Positions 40,907 through 54,590 of a stretch of 64,000 bases of DNA are shown here, piece by piece. Position numbers and translations under genes: made by a program. Every line of letters begins with the position of its first letter. Position 1 is the stretch's first letter. This stretch comes from Diplolepis rosae (taxonomy: Eukaryota > Arthropoda > Insecta > Hymenoptera > Diplolepididae), in assembly GCA_030998225.1 (NCBI GenBank), contig JAPYXD010000741.1, positions 992,001-1,056,000 of the forward strand, given 5' to 3'. The notes under the pieces were generated by a model. That model ran no database searches. It saw nothing but the letters and a program-made list of their open reading frames with translations, and was not told the origin of the DNA.

Positions 40907-42491
40907 GATGGAACACGCGTATTTATGCAATCCTGAAAGTGCTTATCGTAGTACATGTATCTGACACATATTCACATATACTCTTTATCATCTTCATTTA
41001 ACCGCTAATGAAATGGGGAATTTGATCTTATTTCAATAGTGTAACGCATTTGAAGCGAAATTAGGACGATTGCAATGCTTCTGTTCCAATACTTTTTTGT
41101 ACAAATTTCAAGATACCAGTTAAAGTCTGAACTGCGTAGTTTTAATGATACCAAATTTTTCGAAAACGTCAAATCTATTTCAAAAAGTTATGCTTCATTC
41201 AAGACTTTAAAAAATACTTCCCTGCAGCAAAATTGAATGTCCAAAACAACCACTTGTACTTCCACATTTCCTCGAAATGGGTTTTCTCATTTCATTTTAT
41301 GAGATGGAACACACGTATTTATACAATCCTGAAAGTGCATATCATAATATATGTATCTGACACATATTCACTTATACTCTTTTCAACCTTTAATTAACTG
41401 CAAATGGAATGAGGAATTTGTTTTTATTTCAATAAAGTAACGCATTTTAAGCTAAATGAGGACGATTGCAATGCATCGGTTCCAATAATTTTTTGTATAA
41501 AATTCAACATACCAGTTAAAGTCTGAACTGCGCAGTTTTGATGATACAAAATTTGTCGAAAATGTCAAATCTATTTCAAAAAGTTATGCTTCAGTCCAGA
41601 CTTTAAAAAAATACTTCCCTACAGCAAAATTGAACTTTCAAAACAACCACTTGTACTTCCACATCTCCTTGAAATGGGTTCTCTCATTTCATTTTGTGTG
41701 ATGGAACACGCGTATTTATGCAATTCTTAAAGTGCATATCATAATATATGTATCGGACACAGATTCACATATACTCTTTATCATCGTCATTTAACTGCTA
41801 ATGAAATGAGGAATTTGTTCTTATTTCAATAATGTAACGCATTTTAAGCGAAATTAGGACGATTGCAATGCATCGGTTCCAATAATTTTTTGTATAAAAT
41901 TCAACATACCAGTTAAAGTCTGAACTGCGTAGTTTTAATGAAACCAAATTTTTCGAAAATATAAAATCTATTTCAAAGAGTTATGCTTCATTCAAGACTT
42001 TAAAAAATACTTCACTACAGCAAAATTGAATGTCCAAAACAACCACTTGTACATCCACATTTCCTTGAAATTGGTTTTCTCATTTCATTTTATGAGATGG
42101 AACACGCGTATTTATGCAATCCTGAAAGTGCTCATCGTAGTATATGTATCTGACACATATTCACATATACTCTTTATCATCTTCATTTAGCTGCAGATGG
42201 AATGAGGAATTTGTTCTTATTTCAATAAAGTAACGCATTTTAAGCTAAATGAGGACGATTGCAATGCATCGGTTCCAATAATTTTTTGTATAAAATTCAA
42301 CATACCAGTTAAAGTCTGAACTGCGTAGTTTTGATGATACAAAATTTGTCGAAAATGTCAAATCTATTTCAAAAAGTTATGCTTCAGTCAAGCCTTTAAA
42401 AAATACTTCCCTACAGCAAAATTGAATTTTCAAAACAACCACTTGTACTTCCACATTTCCTTGAAATGGGTTCTCTCATTTCAGTTTGTGT

Positions 42492-42881
42492 GATGGAACA
42501 CGCGTATTTATGCAATCCTGAAAGTGCTTATCGTAGTATATGCATCTGACACATATTCACATATACTCTTTTCACTCATTAATTAACTGCAAATGATAAG
42601 ACGAATTTGCTATAATTTCAATCGTGTAACGCATATCAAGCAAAACTAGGAGGAATGCTATTTTTCGTCGTTAATCATTTTTTGTATAAAATTCATGATA
42701 CCTATATGAACATTGGAGTTTTTATGATGGAAAAATTTTGGAAAATTTAGGAATCTATTGCAAAAGTTCCTCTTTATTCATGACTTCTGATAATACATCT
42801 CTGCTTGAAAATTGAATGTATAAAACAACCAGTTGTACTTCCATATTTTCTTGAGATGGGCTTTCTCATTTCATTTTGAGA
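42492..42881. repeat. D monomer, 390 bp
   Basis: D word at 42595, with TTTTCACTCATTAATTAAC and GAACATTGGAGTTTTTATG, both shared only with the D at 46043, 3551 bp downstream. Confidence 0.87.
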
Positions 42882-43276
42882 GATGGAACACAAGTATTTA
42901 TGCAATACTGAAAGTACATATCATAGTGCATGTATCTGACACAGATTCACATATACTCTTTACCATCTTCATTTAACTGCTAATAAAATGAGAAATTTGA
43001 TCTTATTTCAATAATGTAACGCATTTTAAGCAAAATTAGGACGATTGCAATGCATCGGTTCCAATAATTTTTTGTATAAAATTCAGCATACCAGTTAAAG
43101 TCTGAACTGTGTAGTTTTAATGATACCAAATTTTTCGAAAATGTCAAAATATATTTTAAAAAGTTATGCTTTATTCACGACCTCAAATAATACCTCTATT
43201 CAGCAAAATTGATTTTCTTAAATAACCACTTGTTCTTCCACATTTCGTTGAAATGGGTTTTCATTTCATTTTGTGT

Positions 43277-43672
43277 GCTGGAACACGCGTATTTATGCAA
43301 TCCTGAAAGTGCTTATCGTAGTATATGCATCTGACACATATTCACATATACTCTTTATCATCTTCATTTAGCTGCTAATGGAATGAGGAATTTGTTCTTA
43401 TTTCAATAATGTAACGCATTTTAAGCGAAATTAGGGCGATTGCAATGCTTCGGTTCCAATAATTTTTTGTATAAAATTCAAGATACCAGTTAAAGTCTGA
43501 ACTGCGTAATTTTGCTGATACAAATTTTGTCGAAAATATCAAAATCTATTTCAAAATGTTACTCTTTATTCACGACTTCAGATAATACTTCACTACATCA
43601 AATACAATATCTGAAACCACCATTTGTACATTCACATTTTCTTGAAATGGATTTATTCACTTCATTTTGTGT
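43277..43672. repeat. E-type monomer
   Basis: Counterpart of the 40511 copy. It is followed by ACCGCTAACGAAATGG (ACCGCTAATG in the other), which also occurs after the E copies at 24206 and 54591 (ACCACTAACG in the last). Confidence 0.85.
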
Positions 43673-44068
43673 GATGGAACACGCGTATTTATGCAATCCT
43701 GAAAGTGCTTATCGTAGTACATGTATCTGACACATATTCACATATACTCTTTATCATCTTCATTTAACCGCTAACGAAATGGGGAATTTGATCTTATTTC
43801 AATAGTGTAACGCATTTGAAGCGAAATTAGGACGATTGCAATGCTTCTGTTCCAATACTTTTTTGTACAAATTTCAAGATACCAGTTAAAGTCTGAACTG
43901 CGTAGTTTTAATGATACCAAATTTTTCGAAAACGTCAAATCTATTTCAAAAAGTTATGCTTCATTCAAGACTTTAAAAAATACTTCCCTGCAGCAAAATT
44001 GAACTTTCAAAACAACCACTTGTACTTCCACATTTCCTTGAAATGGGTTTTCTCATTTCATTTTATGA

Positions 44069-44458
44069 GATGGAACACGCGTATTTATGCAATCCTGAAA
44101 GTGCTTATCGTAGTATATGCATCTGACACATATTCACATATACTCTTTTCAATCATTAATTAACTGCACATGATAAGACGAATTTGCTATAATTTCAATC
44201 GTGTAACGCATATCAAGCAAAACTAGCAGGAATGCTATTTTTCGTCGTTAATCACTTTTTGTATAAAATTCATGATACCTATATGAACTTTGGAGTTTTT
44301 ATGATGGAAAAATTTTGGAAAATTTAGGAATCTATTGCAAAAGTTCCTCTTTATTCATGACTTCTGATAATACATCTCTGCTTGAAAATTGAATGTATAA
44401 AACAACCAGTTGTACTTCCATATTTTCTTGAGATGGGCTTTCTCATTTCATTTTGAGA
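44069..44458. repeat. D monomer, 390 bp
   Basis: D word at 44172 with CTGCACATGATAAG and ACTAGCAGGAATGC (ACTAGGAGG elsewhere). AATCACTTTTTGTATAAAA replaces AATCATTTTTTG, as also in the fusions at 22143 and 46829. Confidence 0.86.
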
Positions 44459-46042
44459 GATGGAACACAAGTATTTATGCAATCCTGAAAGTGCTTATCG
44501 TAGTGTATGTATCTGACACATATTCACATATACTCTTTATCATCTTCATTTAGCTGCTAATGGAATGAGGAATTTGATCTTATTTCAATAGTGTAACGCA
44601 TTTGAAGCGAAATTAGGACGATTGCAATGCTTCTGTTCCAATAAATTTTTGTAAAAAATTCAACATACCAGTTAAAGTCTGAACTGCGTAGTTTTAATGA
44701 TACCAAATTTTTCGAAAATGTCAAATCTATTTCAAAAAGTTATGCTTCATTCAAGACTTTAAAAAATACTTCCCTGCAGCAAAATTGAACTTTCAAAACA
44801 ACCACTTGTACTTCCACATTTCCTTGAAATGGGTTCTCTCATTTCATTTTGTGTGATGGAACACGCGTATTTATGCAATACTTAAAGTACATATCATATT
44901 CCATGTATCTGACACAGATTCACATATACTCTTTATCATCGTCATTTAACTGCTAATGAAATGAGGAATTTGTTCTTATTTCAGTAATGTAACGCATTTT
45001 AAGCGAAATTAGGACGATTGCAATGCATCGGTTCCAATAATTTTTTGTATAAAATTCAACATACCAGTTAAAGTCTGAAATGCGTAGTTTTGCTGATACA
45101 AAATTTTTCGAAAATGTCAAATCTATTTCAAAAAGTTATGCTTCATTCAAGACTTTAAAAAATACTTCCCTACAGCAAAATTGAATTTTCAAAACAACCA
45201 CTTGTACTTCCACATTTCCTTGAAATGGGTTCTCTCATTTCATTTTGTGTGATGGAACACGCGTATTTATGCAATACTTAAAGTACATATCATATTCCAT
45301 GTATCTGACACAGATTCACTTATACTCTTTATCATCGTCATTTAACTGCTAATAAAATGAGAAATTTGATCTTATTTCAATAATGTAACGCATTTGAAGC
45401 GAAATTAGGACGATTGAAATGCTTCTGTTCCAATAATTTTTTGTATAAATTTCAAGATACCAGTTAAAGTCTGAACTGCGTAGTTTTAATGATACCAAAT
45501 TTTTCGAAAATGTCAAATCTATTTCAAAAAATTATGCTTCATACAAGACTTTAAAAAATACTTCACTACAGCAAAATTGAATGTCCAAAACAACCACTTG
45601 TACATCCACATTTCCTTGAAATTGGTTTTCTCATTTCATTTTATGAGATGGAACACGCGTATTTATGCAATCCTGAAAGTGCTTATCGTAGTATATGTAT
45701 CTGACACATATTCACATATACTCTTTACCATCTTCATTTAGCTGCAGATGGAATGAGGAATTTGTTCTTATTTCAATAAAGTAACGCATTTTAAGCTAAA
45801 TGAGGACGATTGCAATGCATCGGTTCCAATAATTTTTTGTATAAAATTCAACATACCAGTTAAAGTCTGAACTGCGTAGTTTTGATGATACAAAATTTGT
45901 CGAAAATGTCAAATCTATTTCAAAAAGTTATGCTTCAGTCAAGCCTTTAAAAAATACTTCCCTACAGCAAAATTGAATTTTCAAAACAACCACTTGTACT
46001 TCCACATTTCCTTGAAATGGGTTCTCTCATTTCATTTTGTGT
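44459..46042. repeat. Four standard monomers
   Basis: Anchors at 44855, 45251, 45647 and 46043, all 396 bp apart. Two successive copies carry ATACTTAAAGTACATATC with ATTCCATGTATCTG, probably a local duplication. From about 45561 the sequence matches 42010 onward at 3551-bp offset. Confidence 0.82.
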
Positions 46043-46432
46043 GATGGAACACGCGTATTTATGCAATCCTGAAAGTGCTTATCGTAGTATATGCATCTGA
46101 CACATATTCACATATACTCTTTTCACTCATTAATTAACTGCAAATGATAAGACGAATTTGCTATAATTTCAATCGTGTAACGCATATCAAGCAAAACTAG
46201 GAGGAATGCTATTTTTCGTCGTTAATCATTTTTTGTATAAAATTCGTGATACCTATATGAACATTGGAGTTTTTATGATGGAAAAATTTTGGTAAATTTA
46301 GGAATCTATTGCAAAAGTTCCTCTTTATTCATGACTTCTGATAATACATGTCTGCTTGAAAATTGAATGTATAAAACAACCAGTTGTACTTCCATATTTT
46401 CTTGAGATGGGCTTTCTCATTTCATTTTGAGA
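46043..46432. repeat. D monomer, 390 bp
   Basis: D word at 46146. It is the copy of the 42492 D at 3551-bp offset, with AAATTCGTGATACC, TTTTGGTAAATTTAGG and ATACATGTCTGCTTG as private changes. Confidence 0.87.
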
Positions 46433-46828
46433 GATGGAACACACGTATTTATGCAATACTGAAAGTACATATCATAGTCCATGTATCTGACACAGAATCC
46501 CATATACTCTTTATCATCGTCATTTAACTGCTAATAAAATGAGAAATTTGATCTTATTTCAATAATGTAACGCATTTTAAGCAAAATTAGGACGATTGCA
46601 ATGCATCGGTTCCAATAATTTTTTGTATAAAATTCAACATACCAGTTAAAGCCTGAACTGCGTAGTTTTGATGGTACAAAATTTTTCGAAAATGTCAAAT
46701 CTATTTCAAAGAGTTATGCTTCATTCAAGACTTTAAAAAATACTTCCCTGCTTCAAAATTGAATGTCCAAAACAACCACTTGTACTTCCACATTTCCTTG
46801 AAATGGGTTTTCTCATTTCATTTTATGA

Positions 46829-47310
46829 GATGGAACACGCGTATTTATGCAATCCTGAAAGTGCTTATCGTAGTATATGCATCTGACACATATTCACATA
46901 TACTCTTTTCAATCATTAATTAACTGCAACTGATAAGACGAATTTGCTATAATTTCAATCGTGTAACGCATATCAAGCAAAACTAGGAGGAATGCTATTT
47001 TTCGTCGTTAATCACTTTTTGTATAAAATTCATGATACCTATATGAACTTTGGAGTTTTTATGATGGAAAAATTTTGGAAAATTTAGGAATCTATTGCAA
47101 AAGTTCCTCTTTATTCATGACTTCTGATAATACATCTCTGCATGAAAATTGAATGTATAAAAATTTTTCGAAAATATCAAAATCTATTTCAAAATGTTAC
47201 TCTTTATTCACGACTTCAGATAATACTTCACTACATCAAATACAATATCTGAAACCACCATTTGTACATTCACATTTTCTTGAAATGTATTTATTCATTT
47301 CATTTTGTGT
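46829..47310. repeat. D/E fusion monomer, 482 bp, isolated from the others
   Basis: D word at 46932 (CAACTGATAAG spelling); joint near 47152-47170; closing anchor CATGGAAC at 47311. It lies 17 kb from the nearest other fusion, yet has the same joint and the same altered anchor as the 18-30 kb copies. It must be a transferred copy, not an independent fusion. Confidence 0.86.
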
Positions 47311-47707
47311 CATGGAACACGCGTATTTATGCAATCTTGAAAGTGCTTATCGTAGTACATGTATCTGACACATATTCACATATACTCTTTATCATCTTCA
47401 TTTAACCGCTAATGAAATGGGGAATTTGATCTTATTTCAATAGCGTAACGCATTTGAATCGAAATTAGGACGATTGCAATGCTTCTGTTCCAATAATTTT
47501 TTGTATAAATTTCAAGATATCAGGTAAAGTCTGAACTGCGTAGTTTTAACGATACCAAATTTTTCGAAAATGTCAAATCTATTTCAAAAAGTTATGCTTC
47601 ATTCAAGACTTTAAAAAAATACTTCCCTGCAGCAAAATTGAATGTCCAAAACAACCACTTGTACTTCCACATTTCCTTGAAATGGGTTTTCTCATTTCAT
47701 TTTATGA

Positions 47708-47870
47708 GATGGAAAACGCATATTTATGCAATCCTGAAAGTGCATATCATAATATATGTATCTGACACATATTCACTTATACTCTTTTCAACCTTTAATT
47801 AACTGCAGATGGAATGAGGAATTTGTTCTTATTTCAATAAAGTAATGGGTTTTCTCATTTTATTTTATGA
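47708..47870. repeat. 163-bp internally deleted monomer
   Basis: TAAAG joint at 47838. It has CTCATTTTATTTTATGAG (CATTTCATTTTATGAG elsewhere), and the opening anchor region is GATGGAAAACGCATATTT instead of GATGGAACACGCGTATTT. Confidence 0.87.
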
Positions 47871-48261
47871 GATGGAACACGCGTATTTATGCAATCCTGA
47901 AAGTGCATATCGTAGTATATGTATCTGACACATATTCACTTATACTCTTTTCAACCTTTAATTAACTGCAAATGATAAGACGAATTTGCTATAATTTCAA
48001 TCGTGTAACGCATATCAAGCAAAACTAGGAGGAATGCTATTTTTCGTCGTTAATCATTTTTTCTATAAAATTCATGATACCTATATGAACTTTGGAGTTT
48101 TTATGATGGCAAAATTTTGGAAAATTTAGGAATCTATTGCAAAAGTTCCTCTTTATTCATGACTTCTGATAATACATCTCTGCATGAAAATTGAATGTAT
48201 AAAACAACCAGTTGTACTTCCACATTTTCTTGAGATGGGCTTTTCTCATTTCATTTTGAGA
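47871..48261. repeat. D monomer behind a 163-bp unit, 391 bp
   Basis: D word at 47974. It shares GATGGCAAAATTTT and ATTTTTTCTATAAAA with the D at 14148, and has one additional T in GGGCTTTTCTC. The following two monomers (48262-49052) match 14538-15327 at an offset of about 33.7 kb. Confidence 0.86.
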
Positions 48262-51200
48262 GATGGAACACAAGTATTTATGCAATACTGAAAGTACATA
48301 TCATATTGCATGTATCTGACACAGAATCACATATACTCTTTACCATCTTCATTTAACTGCTAATAAAATGAGAAATTTGATCTTATTTCAATAATGTAAC
48401 GCATTTTAAGCAAAATTAGGACGATTGCAATGCATCGGTTCCAATAATTTTTTGTATAAAATTCAACATACCAGTTAAAGTCTGAACTGCGTAGTTTCGA
48501 TGATACAAAATTTGTCGAAAATGTCAAATCTATTTCAATAAGTTATGCTTCATTCACGACCTCAAATAATACTTCCCTACAGCAAAATTGAATGTCCAAA
48601 ACAACCACTTGTACATCCACATTTCCTTGAAATGGGTTCTCTCATTTCATTTTGAGAGATGGAACACACGTATTTTTGTTATACTTAAAGTACATATCAT
48701 ATTTCATGTATCGGACACAGATTCACATATACTCTTTATCATCGTCATTTAACTGCTAATGAAATGAGGAATTTGTTCTTATTTCAATAATGTAACGCAT
48801 TTTAAGCGAAATTAGGAGGATTGCAATGCTTTGGTTTCAATCATTTTTTGTATAAAATTCACGATACCAGTTAAAGTCTGAACTGTGTAGTTTTAATGAT
48901 ACCAAATTTTTCGAAAATGTCAAAATCTGTTTTAAAAAGTTATGCTTCATTCACGACCTCAAATAATACTTCCATTCAGCAAAATTGATTGTCTTAAATA
49001 ACCACTTGTTCTTCCACATTTCCTTGAAAGGGGTTTTCATTTCATTTTGTGTGCTGGAACACGCGTATTTATGCAATCCTGAAAGTGCTTATCGTAGTAT
49101 ATGTATTTGACACATATTCACATATACTCTTTATCATCTTCATTCAGCTGCTAATGGAATGAGGAATTTGTTCTTATTTCAATAACGTAACGCATTTTAA
49201 GCGAAATGAGGACGATTGCAATGCATCGGTTCCAATAATTTTTTGTATAAAATTCAACATACCAGTTAAAGTCTGAACTGCGTAGTTTTGATGATACCAA
49301 ATTTTTCGAAAATGTCAAATCTATTTCAAAAAGTTATGCTTCAGTCCAGACTTTAAAAAATACTTCCCTACAGCAAAATTGAACTTTCAAAACAACCACT
49401 TGTACTTCCACATTTCCTTGAAATCGGTTCTCTCATTTCATTTTGTGTGATGGAACACGCGTATTTATGCAATTCTTAAAGTACATATCATATTCCATGT
49501 ATCTGACACAGATTCACATATACTCTTTATCATCGTCATTTAACTGCTAATGAAATGAGGAATTTGTTCTTATTTCAGTAATGTAACGCATTTTAAGCGA
49601 AATTAGGACGATTGCAATGCATCGGTTCCAATAATTTTTTGTATAAAATTCAACATACCAGTTAAAGTCTGAACTGCGTAGTTTTGATGATACAAAATTT
49701 GTCGAAAATGTCAAATCTATTTCAAAAAGTTATGCTTCAGTCAAGACTTTAAAAAATACTTCCCTACTGCAAAATTGAATGTCCAAAACAACCACTTGTA
49801 CTTCCACATTTCCTTGAAATGGGTTCTCTCATTTCATTTTGAGTGATGGAACACACGTATTTATGCAATACTTAAAGTACATATCATAGTCCATGTATCT
49901 GACACAGATTCACATATACTCTTTATCATCGTCATTTAACTGCTAATAAAATGAGAAATTTGATCTTATTTCAATAATGTAACGCATTTTAAGCAAAATT
50001 AGGACGATTGCAATGCATCGGTTCCAATAATTTTTTGTATAAAATTCAACATACCAGTTAAAGTCTGAACTGCGTAGTTTTGATGATACAAAATTTTTCG
50101 AAAATGTCAAATCTATTTCAAAAAGTTATGCTTTATTCACGACCTCAAATAATACTTCCCTACAGCAAAATTGAATGTCCAAAGCAACCACTTGTACATC
50201 CACATTTCCTTGAAATTGGTTTTCTCATTTCATTTTATGAGATGGAACACGCGTATTTATACAATCCTGAAAGTGCATATCATAATATATGTATCTGACA
50301 CATATTCACTTATACTCTTTTCAACCTTTAATTAACTGCAAATGGAATGAGTAATTTGTTCTTATTTCAATAATGTAACGCATTTTAAGCTAAATGAGGA
50401 CGATTGCAATGCATCGGTTCCAATAATTTTTTGTATAAAATTCAACATACCAGTTAAATTCTGAACTGCGTAGTTTTGATGATACCAAATTTTTCGAAAA
50501 TGTCAAATCTATTTCAAAAAGTTATGCTTCAGTCCAGACTTTAAAAAATACTTCCCTACAGCAAAATTGAACTTTCAAAACAACCACTTGTACTTCCACA
50601 TTTCCTTGAAATGGGTTCTCTCATTTCATTTTTGTGTGATGGAACACGCGTATTTATGCAATTCTTAAAGTACATATCATATTCCATGTATCTGACACAG
50701 ATTCACATATACTCTTTATCATCGTCATTTAACTGCTAATGAAATGAGGAATTTGTTCTTATTTCAGTAATGTAACGCATTTTAAGCGAAATTAGGACGA
50801 TTGCAATGCATCGGTTCCAATAATTTTTTGTATAAAATTCAACATACCAGTTAAAGTCTGAACTGCGTAGTTTTGATGATACAAAATTTGTCGAAAATGT
50901 CAAATCTATTTCAAAAAGTTATGCTTCAGTCAAGACTTTAAAAAATACTTCCCTACAGCAAAATTGAATTTTCAAAACAACCACTTGCACTTCCACATTT
51001 CCTTGAAATGGGTTTTCTCATTTCATTTTGTGTGATGGAACACGCGTATTTATGCAATACTTAAAGTACATATCATATTCCATGTATCTGACACAGATTC
51101 ACATATACTCTTTATCATCGTCATTTAACTGCTAATGAAATGAGGAATTTGTTCTTATTTCAATAATGTAACGCATTTTAAGCGAAATTAGGACGATTGC

Positions 51201-53412
51201 AATGCATCGGTTCCAATAATTTTTTGTATAAAATTCAACATACCAGTTAAAGTCTGAACTGCGTAGTTTCGATGATACAAAATTTTTCGAAAATGTCAAA
51301 ATCTATTTCAAAAAATTATGCTTCATTCAAGACTTTAAAAAATACTTCCCTACTGCAAAATTGAATGTCCAAAACAACCACTTGTACTTCCACATTTCCT
51401 TGAAATGGGTTCTCTCATTTCATTTTGAGTGATGGAACACACGTATTTATGCAATACTTAAAGTACATATCATAGTCCATGTATCTGACACAGATTCACA
51501 TATACTCTTTATCATCGTCATTTAACTGCTAATAAAATGAGAAATTTGATCTTATTTCAATAATGTAACGCATTTTAAGCAAAATTAGGACGATTGCAAT
51601 GCATCGTTTCCAATAATTTTTTGTATAAAAGTCAACATACCAGTTAAAGTGTGAACTGCGTAGTTTTGATGATACAAAATTTGTCGAAAATGTCAAATCT
51701 ATTTCAAAAAGTTATGCTTTAATCACGACCTCAAATAATACTTCCCTACAGCAAAATTGAATGTCCAAAGCAACCACTTGTACATCCACATTTCCTTGAA
51801 ATTGGTTTTCTCATTTCATTTTATGAGATGGAACACGCGTATTTATACAATCCTGAAAGTGCTTATCGTAGTATATGTATCTGACACATATTCACATATA
51901 CTCTTTATCATCTTCATTTAGCTGCTAATGGAATGAGGAATTTGTTCTTATTTCAATAATGTAACGCATTTTAAGCGAAATTAGGGCGATTGCAATGCTT
52001 CGGTTCCAATAATTTTTTGTATAAAATTCAAGATACCAGTTAAAGTCTGAACTGCGTAATTTTGCTGATACAAATTTTGTCGAAAATATCAAAATCTATT
52101 TCGAAATGTTATGCTTTAATCACGACCTCAAATAATACTTCCCTACAGCAAAATTGAATGTCCAAAGCAACCACTTGTACATCCACATTTCCTTGAAATT
52201 GGTTTTCTCATTTCATTTTATGAGATGGAACACGCGTATTTATACAATCCTGAAAGTGCTTATCGTAGTATATGTATCTGACACAGATTCACATATACTC
52301 TTTATCATCTTCATTTAACTGCTAATAAAATGAGAAATTTGATCTTATTTCAATAATGTAACGAATTTTAAGCAAAATTAGGACGATTGCAATGCATCGT
52401 TTCCAATAATTTTTTGTATAAAAGTCAACATACCAGTTAAATTCTGAACTGCCTAGTTTTGATGATACAAAATTTTTCGAAAATGTCAAATCTATTTCAA
52501 AAAGTTATGCTTTAATCACGACCTCAAATAATACTTCCCTACAGCAAAATTGAATGTCCAAAGCAACCACTTGTACATCCACATTTCCTTGAAATTGGTT
52601 TTCTCATTTCATTTTATGAGATGGAACACGCGTATTTATACAATCCTGAAAGTGCTTATCGTAGTATATGTATCTGACACATATTCACATATACTCTTTA
52701 TCTTCTTCATTTAGCTGCTAATGGAATGAGGAATTTGTTCTTATTTCAATAATGTAACGCATTTTAAGCGAAATGAGGACGATTGCAATGCATCGGTTCC
52801 AATAATTTTTTGTAAAAAATTCAACAACACAGATAAACTCTGAACAGCGTAGTTTTGCTGATACAAAAATTTGTCGAAAATGTCAAATCTATTTCAAAAA
52901 CTTATGCTTCATTCAAGACTTTAAAAAATACTTCCCTACAGCAAAATTGAATGTCCAAAACAACCACTTGTACTTCCACATTTACTTGAAATGGGTTCTC
53001 TCATTTCATTTTGAGTGATGGAACACACGTATTTATGTAATCCTGAAAGTGCATATCATAGTATATGTATCTGATACATATTCACATATACTCTTTTCAA
53101 CCTTTAATTAACTGCTAATGGAATGAGGAATTTGTTCTTATTTCAATAATGTAACGCATTTTAAGCGAAATGAGGACGATTGCAATGCATCGGTTCCAAT
53201 AATTTTTTGTAAAAAATTCAACATACCAGTTAAAGTCTGAACTGCGTAGTTTTGATGGTACAAAATTTTTCGAAAATGTCAAATCTATTTCAAAAAGTTA
53301 TGCTTCAGTCAAGCCTTTAAAAAATACTTCCCTACAGCAAAATTGAATTTTCAAAACAACCACTTGTACTTCCACATTTCCTTGAAATGGGTTTTCTCAT
53401 TTCATTTTATGA
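48262..53412. repeat. D-free run with local trimer duplication
   Basis: Anchors from 48658 to 53413 at 395-397 bp. Two copies of a three-monomer segment are visible at 1188-bp offset (marker CAGTCCAGACTTTAAA at 49342 and 50530, with ATTGAACTTTC just after). The second set then carries an extra monomer before reaching the CCCTACTGCAAAATTG copy (near 49762 and 51350). An indel in TCATTTTTGTGTG (50631) makes one interval 397 bp. No E, D or deletion monomer lies in this run except the chimera at 51827. Confidence 0.8.
51827..52223. repeat. E/standard chimeric monomer, 397 bp
   Basis: It starts like the monomer preceding an E (GCGATTGCAATGCTTCGG, TTTTGCTGATACAAATTTTG, AAAATATCAAAATC, TTTCGAAATGTTA). 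It then switches near 52108 to standard GTTATGCTTTAATCACGACC instead of the E continuation GTTACTCTTTATTC. This looks like a crossover or conversion end-point inside the GTTA word. Confidence 0.82.
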
Positions 53413-53802
53413 GATGGAACACGCGTATTTATGCAATCCTGAAAGTGCATATCGTAGTATATGTATCTGACATATATTCACTTATACTCTTTTCAACCTT
53501 TAATTAACTGCAAATGATAAGACGAATTTGCTATAATTTCAATCGTGTAACACATATCAAGCATAACTAGGAGGAATGCTATTTTTCGTCGTTAATCATT
53601 TTTTCTATAAAATTCATGATACCTATATGAACTTTGGAGTTTTTATGATGGCAAAATTTTGGAAAATTTAGGAATCTATTGCAAAAGTTCCTCTTTATTC
53701 ATGACTTCTGATAATACATCTCTGCATGAAAATTGAATGTATAAAACAACCAGTTGTACTTCCACATTTTCTTGAGATGGGCTTTCTCATTTCATTTTGA
53801 GA
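53413..53802. repeat. D monomer, 390 bp
   Basis: D word at 53516. It belongs to the 163-linked D lineage (ATTTTTTCTATAAAA, GATGGCAAAATTTT, GTAACACATATCAAG), yet the preceding monomer (53017-53412) is full length. Private change: CAAGCATAACTAGG. Confidence 0.86.
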
Positions 53803-54590
53803 GATGGAACACAAGTATTTATGCAATACTGAAAGTACATATCATAGTGCATGTATCTGACACAGATTCACATATACTCTTTACCATCTTCATTTAACTG
53901 CTAATAAAATGAGAAATTTGATCTTATTTCAATAATGTAACGCACTTTAAGCAAAATTAGGACGATTGCAATGCATCGGTTCCAATAATTTTTTGTATAA
54001 AATTCAACATACCAGTTAAAGTCTGAACTGCGTAGTTTTGATGATACAAAATTTTTCGAAAATGTCAAATCTATTTCAATAAGTTATGCTTCATTCACGA
54101 CCTCAAATAATACTTCCATTCAGCAAAATTGATTGTCTTAAATAACCACTTGTTCTTCCACATTTCCTTGAAATGGGTTTTCATTTCATTTTGTGTGCTG
54201 GAACACGCGTATTTATGCAATCCTGAAAGTGCTTATCGTAGTATATGTATTTGACACATATTCACATATACTCTTTATCATCTTCATTTAGCTGCTAATG
54301 GAATGAGGAATTTGTTCTTATTTCAATAACGTAACGCATTTTAAGCGAAATGAGGACGATTGCAATGCATCGGTTCGAATAATTTTTTGTATAAAATTAC
54401 ATACCAGTTAAATTCTGAACTGCATAGTTTTGCTGATACAAAATTGTTCGAAAATGTCAAATCTATTTCAAAAAGTTATGCTTCATTCAACACTTTAAAA
54501 AATACTTCCCTACAGCAAAATTGAATGTCCAAAACAACCACTTGTACATCCACATTTCGTTGAAATGGGTTCTCTCATTTCATTTTGAGA
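53803..54590. repeat. Two standard monomers of the 394-bp marker type
   Basis: Anchors at 54197 and 54591. They carry TTTCAATAAGTTATGC, TTTTCATTTCATTTTGTG with GCTGGAAC, and AAAATTACATACCAG, the set described for 14538-15721. This block is a distant copy of that region with one monomer fewer. Confidence 0.82.
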
